Part shown: one piece after another, positions 1 through 5,949 of the stretch
How positions within the stretch are numbered: position 1 is the stretch's first letter
Layout: every line of letters begins with the position of its first letter
Assembly: GCA_005883695.1 (NCBI GenBank)
Contig: VBBV01000082.1
Span: forward strand, 1-8,304
Origin: Candidatus Bathyarchaeota archaeon
GTDB taxonomy: Archaea; Thermoproteota; Bathyarchaeia; 40CM-2-53-6
Reading direction: 5' to 3'
DNA length: 8,304 nucleotides
Made by a program: the position numbers and the translations under genes
The notes under the pieces: generated by a model
Databases searched by the model: none
Told to the model about the DNA's origin: nothing
The model's input: only the letters and a program-made list of their open reading frames with translations

Positions 1-744
1 CATCTCTGGAAGCGAACTCTTCCTTGCAGAATCAATTAGAAACAACGCGTCTTGCTTGTTGTGTGCGAAGCACATCAATAGAACAAGTTGTTCCTTTACG
101 CCTGGATTCAGACTTCCAAGGTCCCATTTGAGACAGGAATTCACTCCTCTCGTCCCTGAATATAGGGCCAGAGAGTTACCGGATAGTTTGCCGTCTCTTG
201 CATCAACGAAGGCATCTGATGGCTCTTCGTGGACCCCGCATTGATGGGCGGAAGAGCGTCTCTCACCTCCAAAGGCAAACCAATAGTTTCGCTTGTAGGA
301 GACGATCGTGTCAGATATCTGGTCGTAGTAGCAAGCATCACCGATAGGGGTTTCAGCTATGTCGAAGTCGTTGTAGTAGAGGAAACTTGTGTCAATGGGA
401 GCCAAGTTCTTGCTGACTATCTCAAAAACCCTGACGAGAGCATCCTTGCTGGGAAGGACGAAATCTGTGGCTTTCACCTCGAAACCATTACGATCATCAG
501 TGAAAGTTGTTTCAAGAATTGTGCTATCGGGAAGATATCTCTGTCTTCTTGTCCAAGGATCGTCTGTCAACCAGCTGAAGGATTCGTTCTGACCCTTCCC
601 GCATATGATTCCTGGTAGAGAGCCCCGAACATGCTGAGGATAGTTGTGTGTAGGCCAGAATAAGTGCCTGAGTTCTCCGTTCTTCCCAATGGTAATTAGT
701 GTAGAACGATTGCCCATCGGGGCCTGCTGACTTGTCGAGAGCAT
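1..744 (-). CDS. GH15 glucoamylase-like protein, N-terminal part (runs off left edge)
   Basis: The minus strand is open for 248 codons from the ATG at 744 to the window edge, with an in-frame stop just upstream at 760-762. The protein begins MLSTSQQAPMGNRSTLITIG and continues with GKNGELRHLFWPTHNYPQH, then LTDDPWTRRQRYLPDSTILE. This is the pattern of the N-terminal beta-sandwich domain of archaeal and bacterial GH15 enzymes (glucoamylase, glucodextranase, trehalase), which hydrolyse terminal alpha-glucosidic bonds of glucans or trehalose. The (alpha/alpha)6 catalytic barrel with its two catalytic glutamates would lie outside the window, so substrate and activity cannot be judged. No signal peptide is seen, which suggests a cytoplasmic enzyme. 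The ATG at 717 (MGNRS) is an alternative start; I prefer 744 because family members have residues before the GN motif. It is divergent from the nucleotidyltransferase gene at 1051. Confidence 0.82.
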   Translation of the reverse strand, partial: MLSTSQQAPMGNRSTLITIGKNGELRHLFWPTHNYPQHVRGSLPGIICGKGQNESFSWLTDDPWTRRQRYLPDSTILETTFTDDRNGFEVKATDFVLPSKDALVRVFEIVSKNLAPIDTSFLYYNDFDIAETPIGDACYYDQISDTIVSYKRNYWFAFGGERRSSAHQCGVHEEPSDAFVDARDGKLSGNSLALYSGTRGVNSCLKWDLGSLNPGVKEQLVLLMCFAHNKQDALFLIDSARKSSLPEM

Positions 745-780
745 CTGCAGTGCCTTTCTTTAAGAAGGTCCGGTCCGCGA

Positions 781-790
781 AACTTAAAGG
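781..790 (-). promoter_or_regulatory. TATA-like box for the GH15 gene
   Basis: On the minus strand the sequence CCTTTAAGTT lies about 37-46 bases before the ATG at 744. That fits an archaeal TATA element giving a short leader of roughly 10-15 bases. The call rests on position and AT content only. Confidence 0.35.
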
Positions 791-867
791 GGTTAGGTAT
801 CGCAACCATTGCAAGTGAAGGTACAGCGATATTCAGCATTCTCTAGGCTTCTCCTACAATACCAACG

Positions 868-1047
868 ATGAATGGTCTTCGTTCGGCGACGATCCCGCTA
901 TCAGGTGTCGATCTGCAAGGCACTACGAGCGTAATAGATTGGTGGTCAGGGCTTCCCTCGCTCCACCTTCTAGGCACTTTATACGTAACTGGCTTCAGTC
1001 TTCTGTGGAGGCTGGACGCGGGGATCATTGATCTAGAACTCGCGTGA
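868..1047 (+). CDS. possible small ORF (59 aa), weak
   Basis: An ATG-initiated frame of 59 codons lies inside the 306-base divergent spacer (745-1050) and ends in TGA at 1045-1047, three bases before the TTG start of the nucleotidyltransferase gene. The product has a hydrophobic stretch (SLHLLGTLYVTGFSLLW) but no motif I recognise. No clear ribosome binding site precedes it, and a TATA-like element for the next gene falls within it. It may be a chance ORF or a short leader peptide. The rest of the spacer holds only the two divergent promoters as far as I can see. Confidence 0.15.
   Translation: MNGLRSATIPLSGVDLQGTTSVIDWWSGLPSLHLLGTLYVTGFSLLWRLDAGIIDLELA
978..983 (+). promoter_or_regulatory. 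TATA-like box for the nucleotidyltransferase gene
   Basis: TTTATA (within CACTTTATACG) lies about 70 bases before the TTG start at 1051. It would place transcription start near 1005-1010 and leave a leader of about 45 bases. It is the best AT-rich element in this spacer on the plus strand. Confidence 0.35.
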
Positions 1048-1050
1048 ACC

Positions 1051-2526
1051 TTGAAGGCTGTTGTTCTAGCCGGGGGCGAAGGAACCCGTCTACGGCCTCT
1101 CACCTTTACCCGGCCTAAGCCAATGCTTCCACTCGGTCCCAACCCGATAATCCACTACGTACTCTCTCATCTGTCCTCGAACGGGTTCCACGACATTATC
1201 ATCATTGTCGGCTATCTCAAAGATCAACTAATGGGCTATCTAGGAGACGGCTCCCAGTTCGGGGTCAGAATCACATACGTTGTCGAACCGGAAGGAGTCG
1301 CATTTGGAACCGCTGGAAGCCTGAAACTGGCCGCTCACTTGTTGGACGAAACATTTCTCGTCGTCCAGTCCGACACAATCAGCGAAATCTCTCTAACCGA
1401 AATGGCTCACTTCCATTCGGACAGGGGGGGAGAAGTCTCCATCGCTCTGACTGAAGTAGAAGACCCATCCCTCTACGGAGTCGCGGTTCTGGGGAAGAGA
1501 GAGGAAATCGTCAAGTTTCTAGAAAAACCGGCACCAGGCGCAGCGAATAGTAGCCTAGCGAGCGCTGGCTTCTACATTCTCGAACCCGAAGTCGTCGATT
1601 ACATCGAGGATGAAAAGTGGGACTTCGCTCGCGACCTGTTCCCCTACCTAATGCGAGTGGGTGAGCATCTCTTCGGGTTCGCCTCCAAGTCTTTCTGGGT
1701 GGACGTGGGAGAACTGAAGGGCTACTTGAGAGGAGCCGGCTGGGTCCTGCGCAAGCTAGATCAAGATGCTCCTATAGACGCGAGGACGCTTGGCAATTCT
1801 GAACCACCGGTTTTCGTAAGGGGAAATGTCAGGATGGGTCAGCGCGTTCAGATTTCAGGTCCATCATGGTTCGACAATGACGTCGTGATTGGAGATGATG
1901 TTAAGATCCAGCCTGGAACGGTTTTGAAAGGAGATTCCCACGTCCGCTCAGGGACATGCATGGACCAAACGGTGGCGTTTAGTCATACGGAAATTGGAAG
2001 CGGTTGTTCCGTAAAATCGACAATAATCGGTGAGCGAGCGACGGTCGGCAACAATGTAACCATTGATGGAGCCATAATCGGGCAGGGTTGCACTATCGGA
2101 GACCGAGCGGAGATTTTACCTGGAAGTCGACTGTGGCCTAATACTAGAGTTGAAGCGGACGCTACTGTAGACGGGATCATGGCGGTCCCAAGGGACAAGT
2201 CATTCTACTTTGACACTGGTCTCGGACAATATTCGGGAATACTCGCCTCCTCAATTGGAGAATTCCTGGAAGCTCTCAAAATCGTGCCGCTAGAATCTCT
2301 GGAATACCATATTGGACGGAGGGACTTCGAGAAATGGATGAAGGATGTGTTGGGTTCGATTCAACTGGCCGATAATATCAGGACCCTTAGACGGTCTCAG
2401 TCTAAGGGCGAAGAGCTCCGCGTTCAGCTAATCGACTACGTCATGCAGTGGGCTGAGAAGGTCTCTTCTCTACGAGAAACTTCTGGCCAACAGAAACGAC
2501 CTAACTGGCCACTAACTACTGTCTAG
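1051..2526 (+). CDS. sugar-phosphate nucleotidyltransferase / left-handed beta-helix / DUF5752-like fusion
   Basis: This 491-residue protein should transfer a nucleotidyl group from NTP to a sugar 1-phosphate (glucose- or mannose-1-phosphate type). Residues 1-235 form the Rossmann-like catalytic domain. Its signature is LAGGEGTRLRPLT at 6-18 with PKPM at 22-25, a probable metal-binding Asp in QSDT (D108), FLEKP at 156-160, and WVDVG with D218. Residues about 255-375 show hexapeptide-type repeats (IGDDVKI, IGSGCSV, VGNNVTI, IGDRAEI) of a left-handed beta-helix. Residues about 385-480 (from YFDTGLGQYSG, through SLEYHIGRRDFEKWMKDVLG) match my memory of DUF5752, a domain found with archaeal alpha-glucan and trehalose genes. 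The start is TTG at 1051: an in-frame TGA at 1045 rules out any upstream start, and the family begins MKAVVLAGG. The base specificity cannot be told. The divergent GH15 gene suggests a role in glucan or related glycan metabolism. Confidence 0.88.
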   Translation: MKAVVLAGGEGTRLRPLTFTRPKPMLPLGPNPIIHYVLSHLSSNGFHDIIIIVGYLKDQLMGYLGDGSQFGVRITYVVEPEGVAFGTAGSLKLAAHLLDETFLVVQSDTISEISLTEMAHFHSDRGGEVSIALTEVEDPSLYGVAVLGKREEIVKFLEKPAPGAANSSLASAGFYILEPEVVDYIEDEKWDFARDLFPYLMRVGEHLFGFASKSFWVDVGELKGYLRGAGWVLRKLDQDAPIDARTLGNSEPPVFVRGNVRMGQRVQISGPSWFDNDVVIGDDVKIQPGTVLKGDSHVRSGTCMDQTVAFSHTEIGSGCSVKSTIIGERATVGNNVTIDGAIIGQGCTIGDRAEILPGSRLWPNTRVEADATVDGIMAVPRDKSFYFDTGLGQYSGILASSIGEFLEALKIVPLESLEYHIGRRDFEKWMKDVLGSIQLADNIRTLRRSQSKGEELRVQLIDYVMQWAEKVSSLRETSGQQKRPNWPLTTV

Positions 2527-2914
2527 CTGTTGAGCCGAGAGAATCCATTGGAAGATTTCCATCTCAGAACGCAATAACATTAAGCGGGAACTTCTTGTAA
2601 CAATGTAGATTCTAGGTCCGAACCCGAACCCAACTCTCGGTTGTTCGCGAGAGTCTCCCAAAAGAACTATTTTTCCAAACAATCTTTCTCCAAAAATAAG
2701 CATGCTTTTCACGACCCCCCGGGGTGGTCGATTTTCCCGCGCCCCGCCCTTCACGAAAATGTTACAGAAGGATCTATTTCTGTAGACTAGTAACCGAGTC
2801 CGATATCATTCTCCATACTATCGCCGCGTGGGTAGCGATACCAATTATAGGCCGTTTCAACAACGACTAGTATAGCGTACAGAACAGCAACGAGCTTGTT
2901 TGTTGGATTAGCAA
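2527..2914. other. 388-base spacer with several hairpins
   Basis: No convincing coding region is seen here. It contains four inverted repeats: 2634-2653 (CTCTCG/CGAGAG), 2712-2730 (CGACC/GGTCG with a C/G core), 2763-2784 (TACAGAA/TTCTGTA) and 2819-2840 (TATCGC/GCGATA). It also has a 10-base palindrome AAGCATGCTT at 2698-2707. The left part probably ends the nucleotidyltransferase transcript and the right part carries the promoter of the 2915 gene (AT-rich element near 2842-2850 or 2868-2875). A noncoding RNA is possible but unproven; no tRNA features were found. Confidence 0.5.
2634..2674 (+). terminator. hairpin plus T-run after the nucleotidyltransferase gene
   Basis: A 6-bp stem (2634-2639 with 2648-2653, 8-base loop) is followed after 16 bases by TTTTT at 2670-2674 and further pyrimidine-rich sequence. 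Archaeal termination depends mainly on U-rich tracts, so the T-run is the more meaningful part. It lies about 145 bases after the stop codon. Confidence 0.35.
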
Positions 2915-3226
2915 ATGAAGCTTGACCAAGGCCCTTCTGGAGAGCTAACGGTCCTGGACTCAGGATACACAGACCAAGTTCTGCTCGATTGCGTCAGCGA
3001 GGAATATCTCCGGATAAAAGCGATAGTCTTCAACTCGCTCAACGACATGAACAAGCTATTTCTAGTCGACCGAGCACTCTACACGAACAGTCCAGAAAGA
3101 CCCCTCTTCATGGAGTGGACCCCGCAAAACATGTCCGCTATTAAAAAGCCCTTGGTGATCTCGGAAGTGAAATTGTACAGCGTGGAGAGGACTTGGGGAC
3201 TAAGCACTCTAAGAATGATGAAGTAG
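2915..3226 (+). CDS. hypothetical protein, 103 aa
   Basis: I do not recognise this protein. It begins MKLDQGPSGELTVLDSGY and ends with LYSVERTWGLSTLRMMK. It has alternating hydrophobic and charged residues suggesting a small soluble alpha/beta protein, with no membrane segment, no metal-binding Cys pairs and no signal peptide. Codon use looks coding (mixed GTC, CTC, GAC, AAC, as in neighbouring genes) and the frame fills the space up to the Alba gene, whose stop lies four bases away on the opposite strand. No clear Shine-Dalgarno precedes the ATG, so a short-leader mRNA is plausible. Confidence 0.55.
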   Translation: MKLDQGPSGELTVLDSGYTDQVLLDCVSEEYLRIKAIVFNSLNDMNKLFLVDRALYTNSPERPLFMEWTPQNMSAIKKPLVISEVKLYSVERTWGLSTLRMMK

Positions 3227-3230
3227 GATC

Positions 3231-3605
3231 TTACTCAGTTCGCGTTAGCACAATCTCTATCGTGGACACGTTCCGCTGATCGTCTCCCTCGCCTAGCAAC
3301 TCAGTTCCGATCCTGACCTCTTTGATGACCAGCTTGCCCTGGAAGAACCGGTTCCTGACAACCTCGACAACATCCACGGCGTGGCTGATAGACTGACCCC
3401 TGGCTTTAACTGTCAACTGTTTAGATCCGCTGTTGAAGTGCATCATGACAGCCGTCGCATAGGCCATCAAAGGTTTCTTTCCTATGAACACAACATCGGG
3501 CGGCGCACGGCTCATAGGACGGGTTTCAGATGTTCTCTCCGGAGCTCTTTCCTGAGTTCTTTCTGTATGCGCGGGACGTTTCGGTTCTGTTTTCTCCACT
3601 TGCAA
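3231..3605 (-). CDS. albA: Alba (Sac10b) family chromatin/RNA-binding protein with N-terminal extension
   Basis: The 124-residue product contains a complete Alba domain from about residue 36. It has DVVFIGKKPLMAYATAV with the paired lysines K43/K44 that contact nucleic acid (K16/K17 in Sulfolobus Alba), VKARGQSISHAVDVVEVVRN, and the C-terminal strands VIKEVRIG and STIEIVL. Alba dimers coat DNA and RNA and shape the archaeal chromosome. The chosen start is TTG at 3605, because GAGG lies seven bases upstream on the minus strand. It gives a 30-residue hydrophilic tail rich in Lys, Arg, Glu, Thr and Pro. The ATG at 3515 (MSRAPPDVVFIG) would give a 94-residue protein of normal Alba length and remains a real alternative. 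The gene is tail-to-tail with the 2915 gene. Confidence 0.9.
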   Translation of the reverse strand: MQVEKTEPKRPAHTERTQERAPERTSETRPMSRAPPDVVFIGKKPLMAYATAVMMHFNSGSKQLTVKARGQSISHAVDVVEVVRNRFFQGKLVIKEVRIGTELLGEGDDQRNVSTIEIVLTRTE

Positions 3606-3612
3606 ACACTAG

Positions 3613-3616
3613 CCTC
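3613..3616 (-). promoter_or_regulatory. Shine-Dalgarno supporting the long Alba start
   Basis: GAGG on the minus strand is separated by seven bases (CTAGTGT) from the TTG at 3605. This favours the extended form of Alba over the internal ATG at 3515, which lacks an obvious ribosome binding site. Confidence 0.45.
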
Positions 3617-3681
3617 TTTGAATCCTTACGGTGAGGAGCGGGGAAGCTTCTAGCGACTTAAGCCTTTGGCTACCCTTAGTG

Positions 3682-3701
3682 AAAAAGAAACGGGAAAAAA
3701 A
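3682..3701 (-). terminator. U-rich terminator of the zinc-ribbon gene
   Basis: Read on the minus strand, a T7 run (3701-3695), a T3 run and a T5 run (3686-3682), separated by CCCG and C, lie 39-58 bases after the stop of the upstream gene. Consecutive oligo-T tracts without a stable hairpin are the usual archaeal termination signal. The tract separates this gene from Alba, which therefore probably has its own promoter in 3606-3680. Confidence 0.6.
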
Positions 3702-3739
3702 CGTGAAGAGGAATTGGAGGGGCCGAGTTCGCGAGATTC

Positions 3740-4885
3740 TTAGATAATATCCCGAGTGAGGGCTTCTCTGAACTTGACCCTGCAGTCTTGGCACTGGAAG
3801 AGGCCGATCAGCACGTTCTTCTTGGACTTGCCGCCCTTGAGCTCCCAGACTTTTGCCGCCTTGGGAACGTCAGCACCGCATTTTGGACATACGACCTTGT
3901 AGAACTGGCTTGGTAGCTGGAGGCTTGGCTGAGAGACGTCTGGTCCTGAGGGTATGCCTTGAATGGTTTCTGTGTCTGGAATCGATGGCTGAATCTCGGT
4001 CTCTGTTGTAGCGGTTGCTGAGGAAGCATCTGCAATGGGCATGTCATCGACGACCTTGACGACGAGTGCATCTGCGATGTCTTCAACGTATTCTTGCGCC
4101 GGGGCACTCGTGAAAGAATCGTCAACGTTGGGGGTATTTGCTTGGGTCAATGGCGTGATGGGGACGGCTGCAATGGGATCAGCAGAAACTGCTGATACTG
4201 GTTGAGCCTGTTCACGGACTAGTGGAGTAGTCAGCGCGGTCGGGGCTGACGCCGGGGCACTGATTGGCTGGTTGTTCATCTGGGGATTGGTCCAGTTTGT
4301 GTCGCTGCTTGATGGCAGTGGCGCCGCAGGTGTTGTCGGTGGAGCCCAGGCTCTCTCTGAGACAATTGAGCTCGCAGCGAACTTGACGCTTGGCGAAGTG
4401 GGTGTCGGGTTTGGTCCTTGTTGTGCATTGGCTGGTGTTTGTTGTGGAACGGCGTTTCTCGCCCATTCTTCGATCAGGGTTCGCGGAGCTGGCGGGTTCG
4501 CTTGTTTGAAGTCTGCTGATGCCAGTGGCCTAGTCTCGATGTGGGTTAGAACCTCGATCATGTCTTTGATTTCTTCGATGCTGTGGAGGTTTCGTTGTAG
4601 GAGGCCTTTGAATTCTTCGCGTTGTCCGCGGTATTCCTGTTCGCTGACTTCGCCGGTCACGTATTTTGTTTCAAGGTTCAACAGCCGTTGTGGTGTGCTG
4701 CCAATCTGGTCCTTCGTTTCTTTAAGGTGCTCGTTCAACGTGTAGCCTAACACGTTGATCCTGTCTTGGAGATCTTGTGAAGCTCGTCCGTATTCCTCGT
4801 AGATGGTTCGCATTTTTTCTTTGTAGCCGTTGATCTCGCTGACTAACTTCTCTAGAGTTAGATCGTTTAGTACCATTTTTTTCAT
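3740..4885 (-). CDS. coiled-coil / Pro-Ala-Thr linker / C-terminal zinc-ribbon protein
   Basis: The 381-residue product has three parts. Residues 1-118 are strongly helical and charged (coiled coil), and include a short motif at 71-85 (LETKYVTGEVSEQEY) that resembles one in the CdvA of this window. Residues about 125-325 are a long disordered linker rich in Pro, Ala, Thr, Ser and Gln. Residues 333-368 form a zinc ribbon with CPKC (333-336) and CQDC (365-368). No membrane segment is present. I cannot assign a function; the zinc ribbon suggests nucleic-acid or protein binding. The start chosen is ATG at 4885 (MKKMVLND), 23-40 bases after a TATA-like element, so the mRNA may be nearly leaderless; ATG at 4876 is also possible. 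The gene is divergent from the Cdv cluster, which hints at but does not prove a shared role. Confidence 0.8.
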   Translation of the reverse strand: MKKMVLNDLTLEKLVSEINGYKEKMRTIYEEYGRASQDLQDRINVLGYTLNEHLKETKDQIGSTPQRLLNLETKYVTGEVSEQEYRGQREEFKGLLQRNLHSIEEIKDMIEVLTHIETRPLASADFKQANPPAPRTLIEEWARNAVPQQTPANAQQGPNPTPTSPSVKFAASSIVSERAWAPPTTPAAPLPSSSDTNWTNPQMNNQPISAPASAPTALTTPLVREQAQPVSAVSADPIAAVPITPLTQANTPNVDDSFTSAPAQEYVEDIADALVVKVVDDMPIADASSATATTETEIQPSIPDTETIQGIPSGPDVSQPSLQLPSQFYKVVCPKCGADVPKAAKVWELKGGKSKKNVLIGLFQCQDCRVKFREALTRDII

Positions 4886-4907
4886 CCTAGGGAAACGACT
4901 TCTATGA

Positions 4908-4925
4908 GGTAAAATGGTAAAAGCG
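4908..4925 (-). promoter_or_regulatory. TATA-like region for the zinc-ribbon gene
   Basis: The minus strand reads CGCTTTTACCATTTTACC, containing a tandem TTTTACC separated by one base. It lies 23-40 bases before the ATG at 4885, a position expected for a leaderless or very short-leader archaeal transcript. Confidence 0.4.
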
Positions 4926-5088
4926 TTCGACCGCAAAAACCCCGGAAAACAGGGCTTGTAAACCCAGAATCAGCAATTTGGTAGAAACAACACTGTCAAT
5001 GACGCGTGCCAATTTACCCGGTTTTTAACTAGCAATGCTAAACTGGGATTGGGGAAAACACAACTTCCTACCAATTTTCTGACACCGC

Positions 5089-5095
5089 ATATAAA
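5089..5095 (+). promoter_or_regulatory. TATA-like box upstream of the Cdv cluster
   Basis: ATATAAA (within GCATATAAACC) is the best TATA match in the spacer. Transcription would start near 5115-5120 and give a leader of about 95 bases that carries both inverted repeats. A second element, CAATATAC at 5119-5126, would start the RNA near 5150. Confidence 0.4.
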
Positions 5096-5147
5096 CCAAA
5101 ACCGTCCTGTGGCGCACACAATATACCCGCCAATTATCTGTTGACAA

Positions 5148-5183
5148 CATGCAACCTATTGCATGAGCTAGAATTTCTCTAGC
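5148..5183 (+). repeat. two adjacent perfect inverted repeats before the first ESCRT-III gene
   Basis: CATGCAA (5148-5154) pairs with TTGCATG (5159-5165) around a 4-base loop. GCTAGA (5167-5172) pairs with TCTAGC (5178-5183) around a 5-base loop. They are separated by one base and end 27 bases before the GTG start. They could be an operator or two leader hairpins. Confidence 0.5.
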
Positions 5184-5210
5184 CCACAGAGTATCAAATC
5201 AGACCCTTAC

Positions 5211-5915
5211 GTGTCAAGAACCCACTTGGAACGCGTCCCCGATAAACCAGCTTTCAAGATAGAAATGTCATACAAGTCCATGAAGAATTGGGACCGAGAG
5301 CAAAGGGAACCCTTGCTCTCGAAGGTCACTGATCGCATCCACCACCAAGAACCGCTCAAAGAAAAGATCTCACAATGCGTCTACAAACTCAAAGTCCAAC
5401 AGAACAGGCTCGAAGGAGCCAACCTCAAAACCCAGCAACACGACAAGTCACTCTTCGACAAGTGCGTCCAAGCCCAAGTCGCCAAAGACCCAATGAGAAG
5501 CGCGATGTACGCTAACGAGATCGCTGAGATCCGGAAAATCGCCAAAGTCACTCTCAGAAGCGAACTCGCCCTCGAACAAGTCGTACTACGACTCGAAACA
5601 ATCCAAGAATTCGGCGACGTCGCAGCCATGATGGGCCCAGTAGCAGGCGTTGTACATGCAATCAAGAACCAGATCGCAGGAGTCATCCCACAAGTCGGAT
5701 ACGAACTAGGCGAGATCTCTGACACACTCAACAGCGTAGTCATGGAAGTCGGCGAAGCAACAGGCCAGGGCTACGACTTAGAAGCCTCAGGCCCAGAAGC
5801 ATCAAAGATCATCTCTGAAGCCAACACCATAGCTGAGACTCGGATGCGTGAGAAGTTCCCGGAGTTACCCTCTCCAACCGCCATCGCAGAACACGAAACA
5901 ATACTTCCAAGGTAG
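5211..5915 (+). CDS. cdvB: ESCRT-III / Snf7-type cell-division protein, short form without winged helix
   Basis: This is one of two CdvB-type ESCRT-III proteins in the cluster (234 residues from GTG 5211). ESCRT-III subunits polymerise on the membrane at mid-cell and drive constriction in archaea with the Cdv machinery. The core begins about residue 40 (EPLKEKISQCVYKLKVQQNR) and includes a long basic first helix, the YANEIAEIRKIAK region and the conserved helix ELALEQVVLRLETIQEFGD. Near the end, KFPELPSP (215-222) looks like an MIM2 motif that binds the MIT domain of CdvC. Unlike the second paralog it stops soon after, with no winged helix, as in Sulfolobus CdvB1-B3. Start choice: GTG 5211 gives a longer N-terminus with no Shine-Dalgarno; ATG 5265 is a plausible alternative. 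CdvA follows after 34 bases. Confidence 0.88.
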   Translation: MSRTHLERVPDKPAFKIEMSYKSMKNWDREQREPLLSKVTDRIHHQEPLKEKISQCVYKLKVQQNRLEGANLKTQQHDKSLFDKCVQAQVAKDPMRSAMYANEIAEIRKIAKVTLRSELALEQVVLRLETIQEFGDVAAMMGPVAGVVHAIKNQIAGVIPQVGYELGEISDTLNSVVMEVGEATGQGYDLEASGPEASKIISEANTIAETRMREKFPELPSPTAIAEHETILPR

Positions 5916-5938
5916 GAGTAACTCCGACAACATTTTTT
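5915..5938 (+). other. palindrome and T6 run between the first ESCRT-III gene and cdvA
   Basis: The perfect palindrome GGAGTAACTCC (5915-5925) overlaps the last base of the ESCRT-III stop codon and is followed by T6 at 5933-5938. It could cause partial termination or processing, uncoupling the first gene from cdvA. GGTG at 5939-5942, seven bases before the cdvA ATG, serves as a likely ribosome binding site. Confidence 0.35.
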
Positions 5939-5949
5939 GGTGCAAAATC

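Larger units (their letters stand above)
4886..5210. promoter_or_regulatory. 325-base divergent regulatory spacer before the Cdv cluster
   Basis: This AT-rich non-coding stretch separates the zinc-ribbon gene from the first ESCRT-III gene. It contains a minus-strand TATA-like region, plus-strand TATA-like elements at 5089-5095 and 5119-5126, three CCAATT-containing elements about 60 bases apart, and two adjacent perfect inverted repeats just before the plus-strand gene. Confidence 0.6.

Noticed and set aside
229..618. Plus-strand frame of 129 codons
   Set aside because: It lies opposite the GH15 gene, whose minus-strand translation shows clear family motifs over the whole stretch.
524..814. 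Minus-strand frame starting near 814
   Set aside because: It overlaps the GH15 gene in another frame and has no recognisable motif; the GH15 frame is the one with conserved sequence.
2600..2650. Possible tRNA T-arm-like sequence on the minus strand (repeated GGTTCGG-type bases)
   Set aside because: No acceptor stem, D-arm or anticodon arm could be found around it.
4272..4745. Plus-strand frame of 157 codons with hydrophobic stretches
   Set aside because: It is antisense to the Pro/Ala/Thr-rich linker of the zinc-ribbon gene, whose composition naturally yields a long Gly/Val/Cys-rich opposite frame.
5848..5949. Upstream extension of cdvA by 34 residues
   Set aside because: It would overlap the end of the ESCRT-III gene; the ATG at 5950 has a ribosome binding site and fits the start of the PRC-barrel domain.
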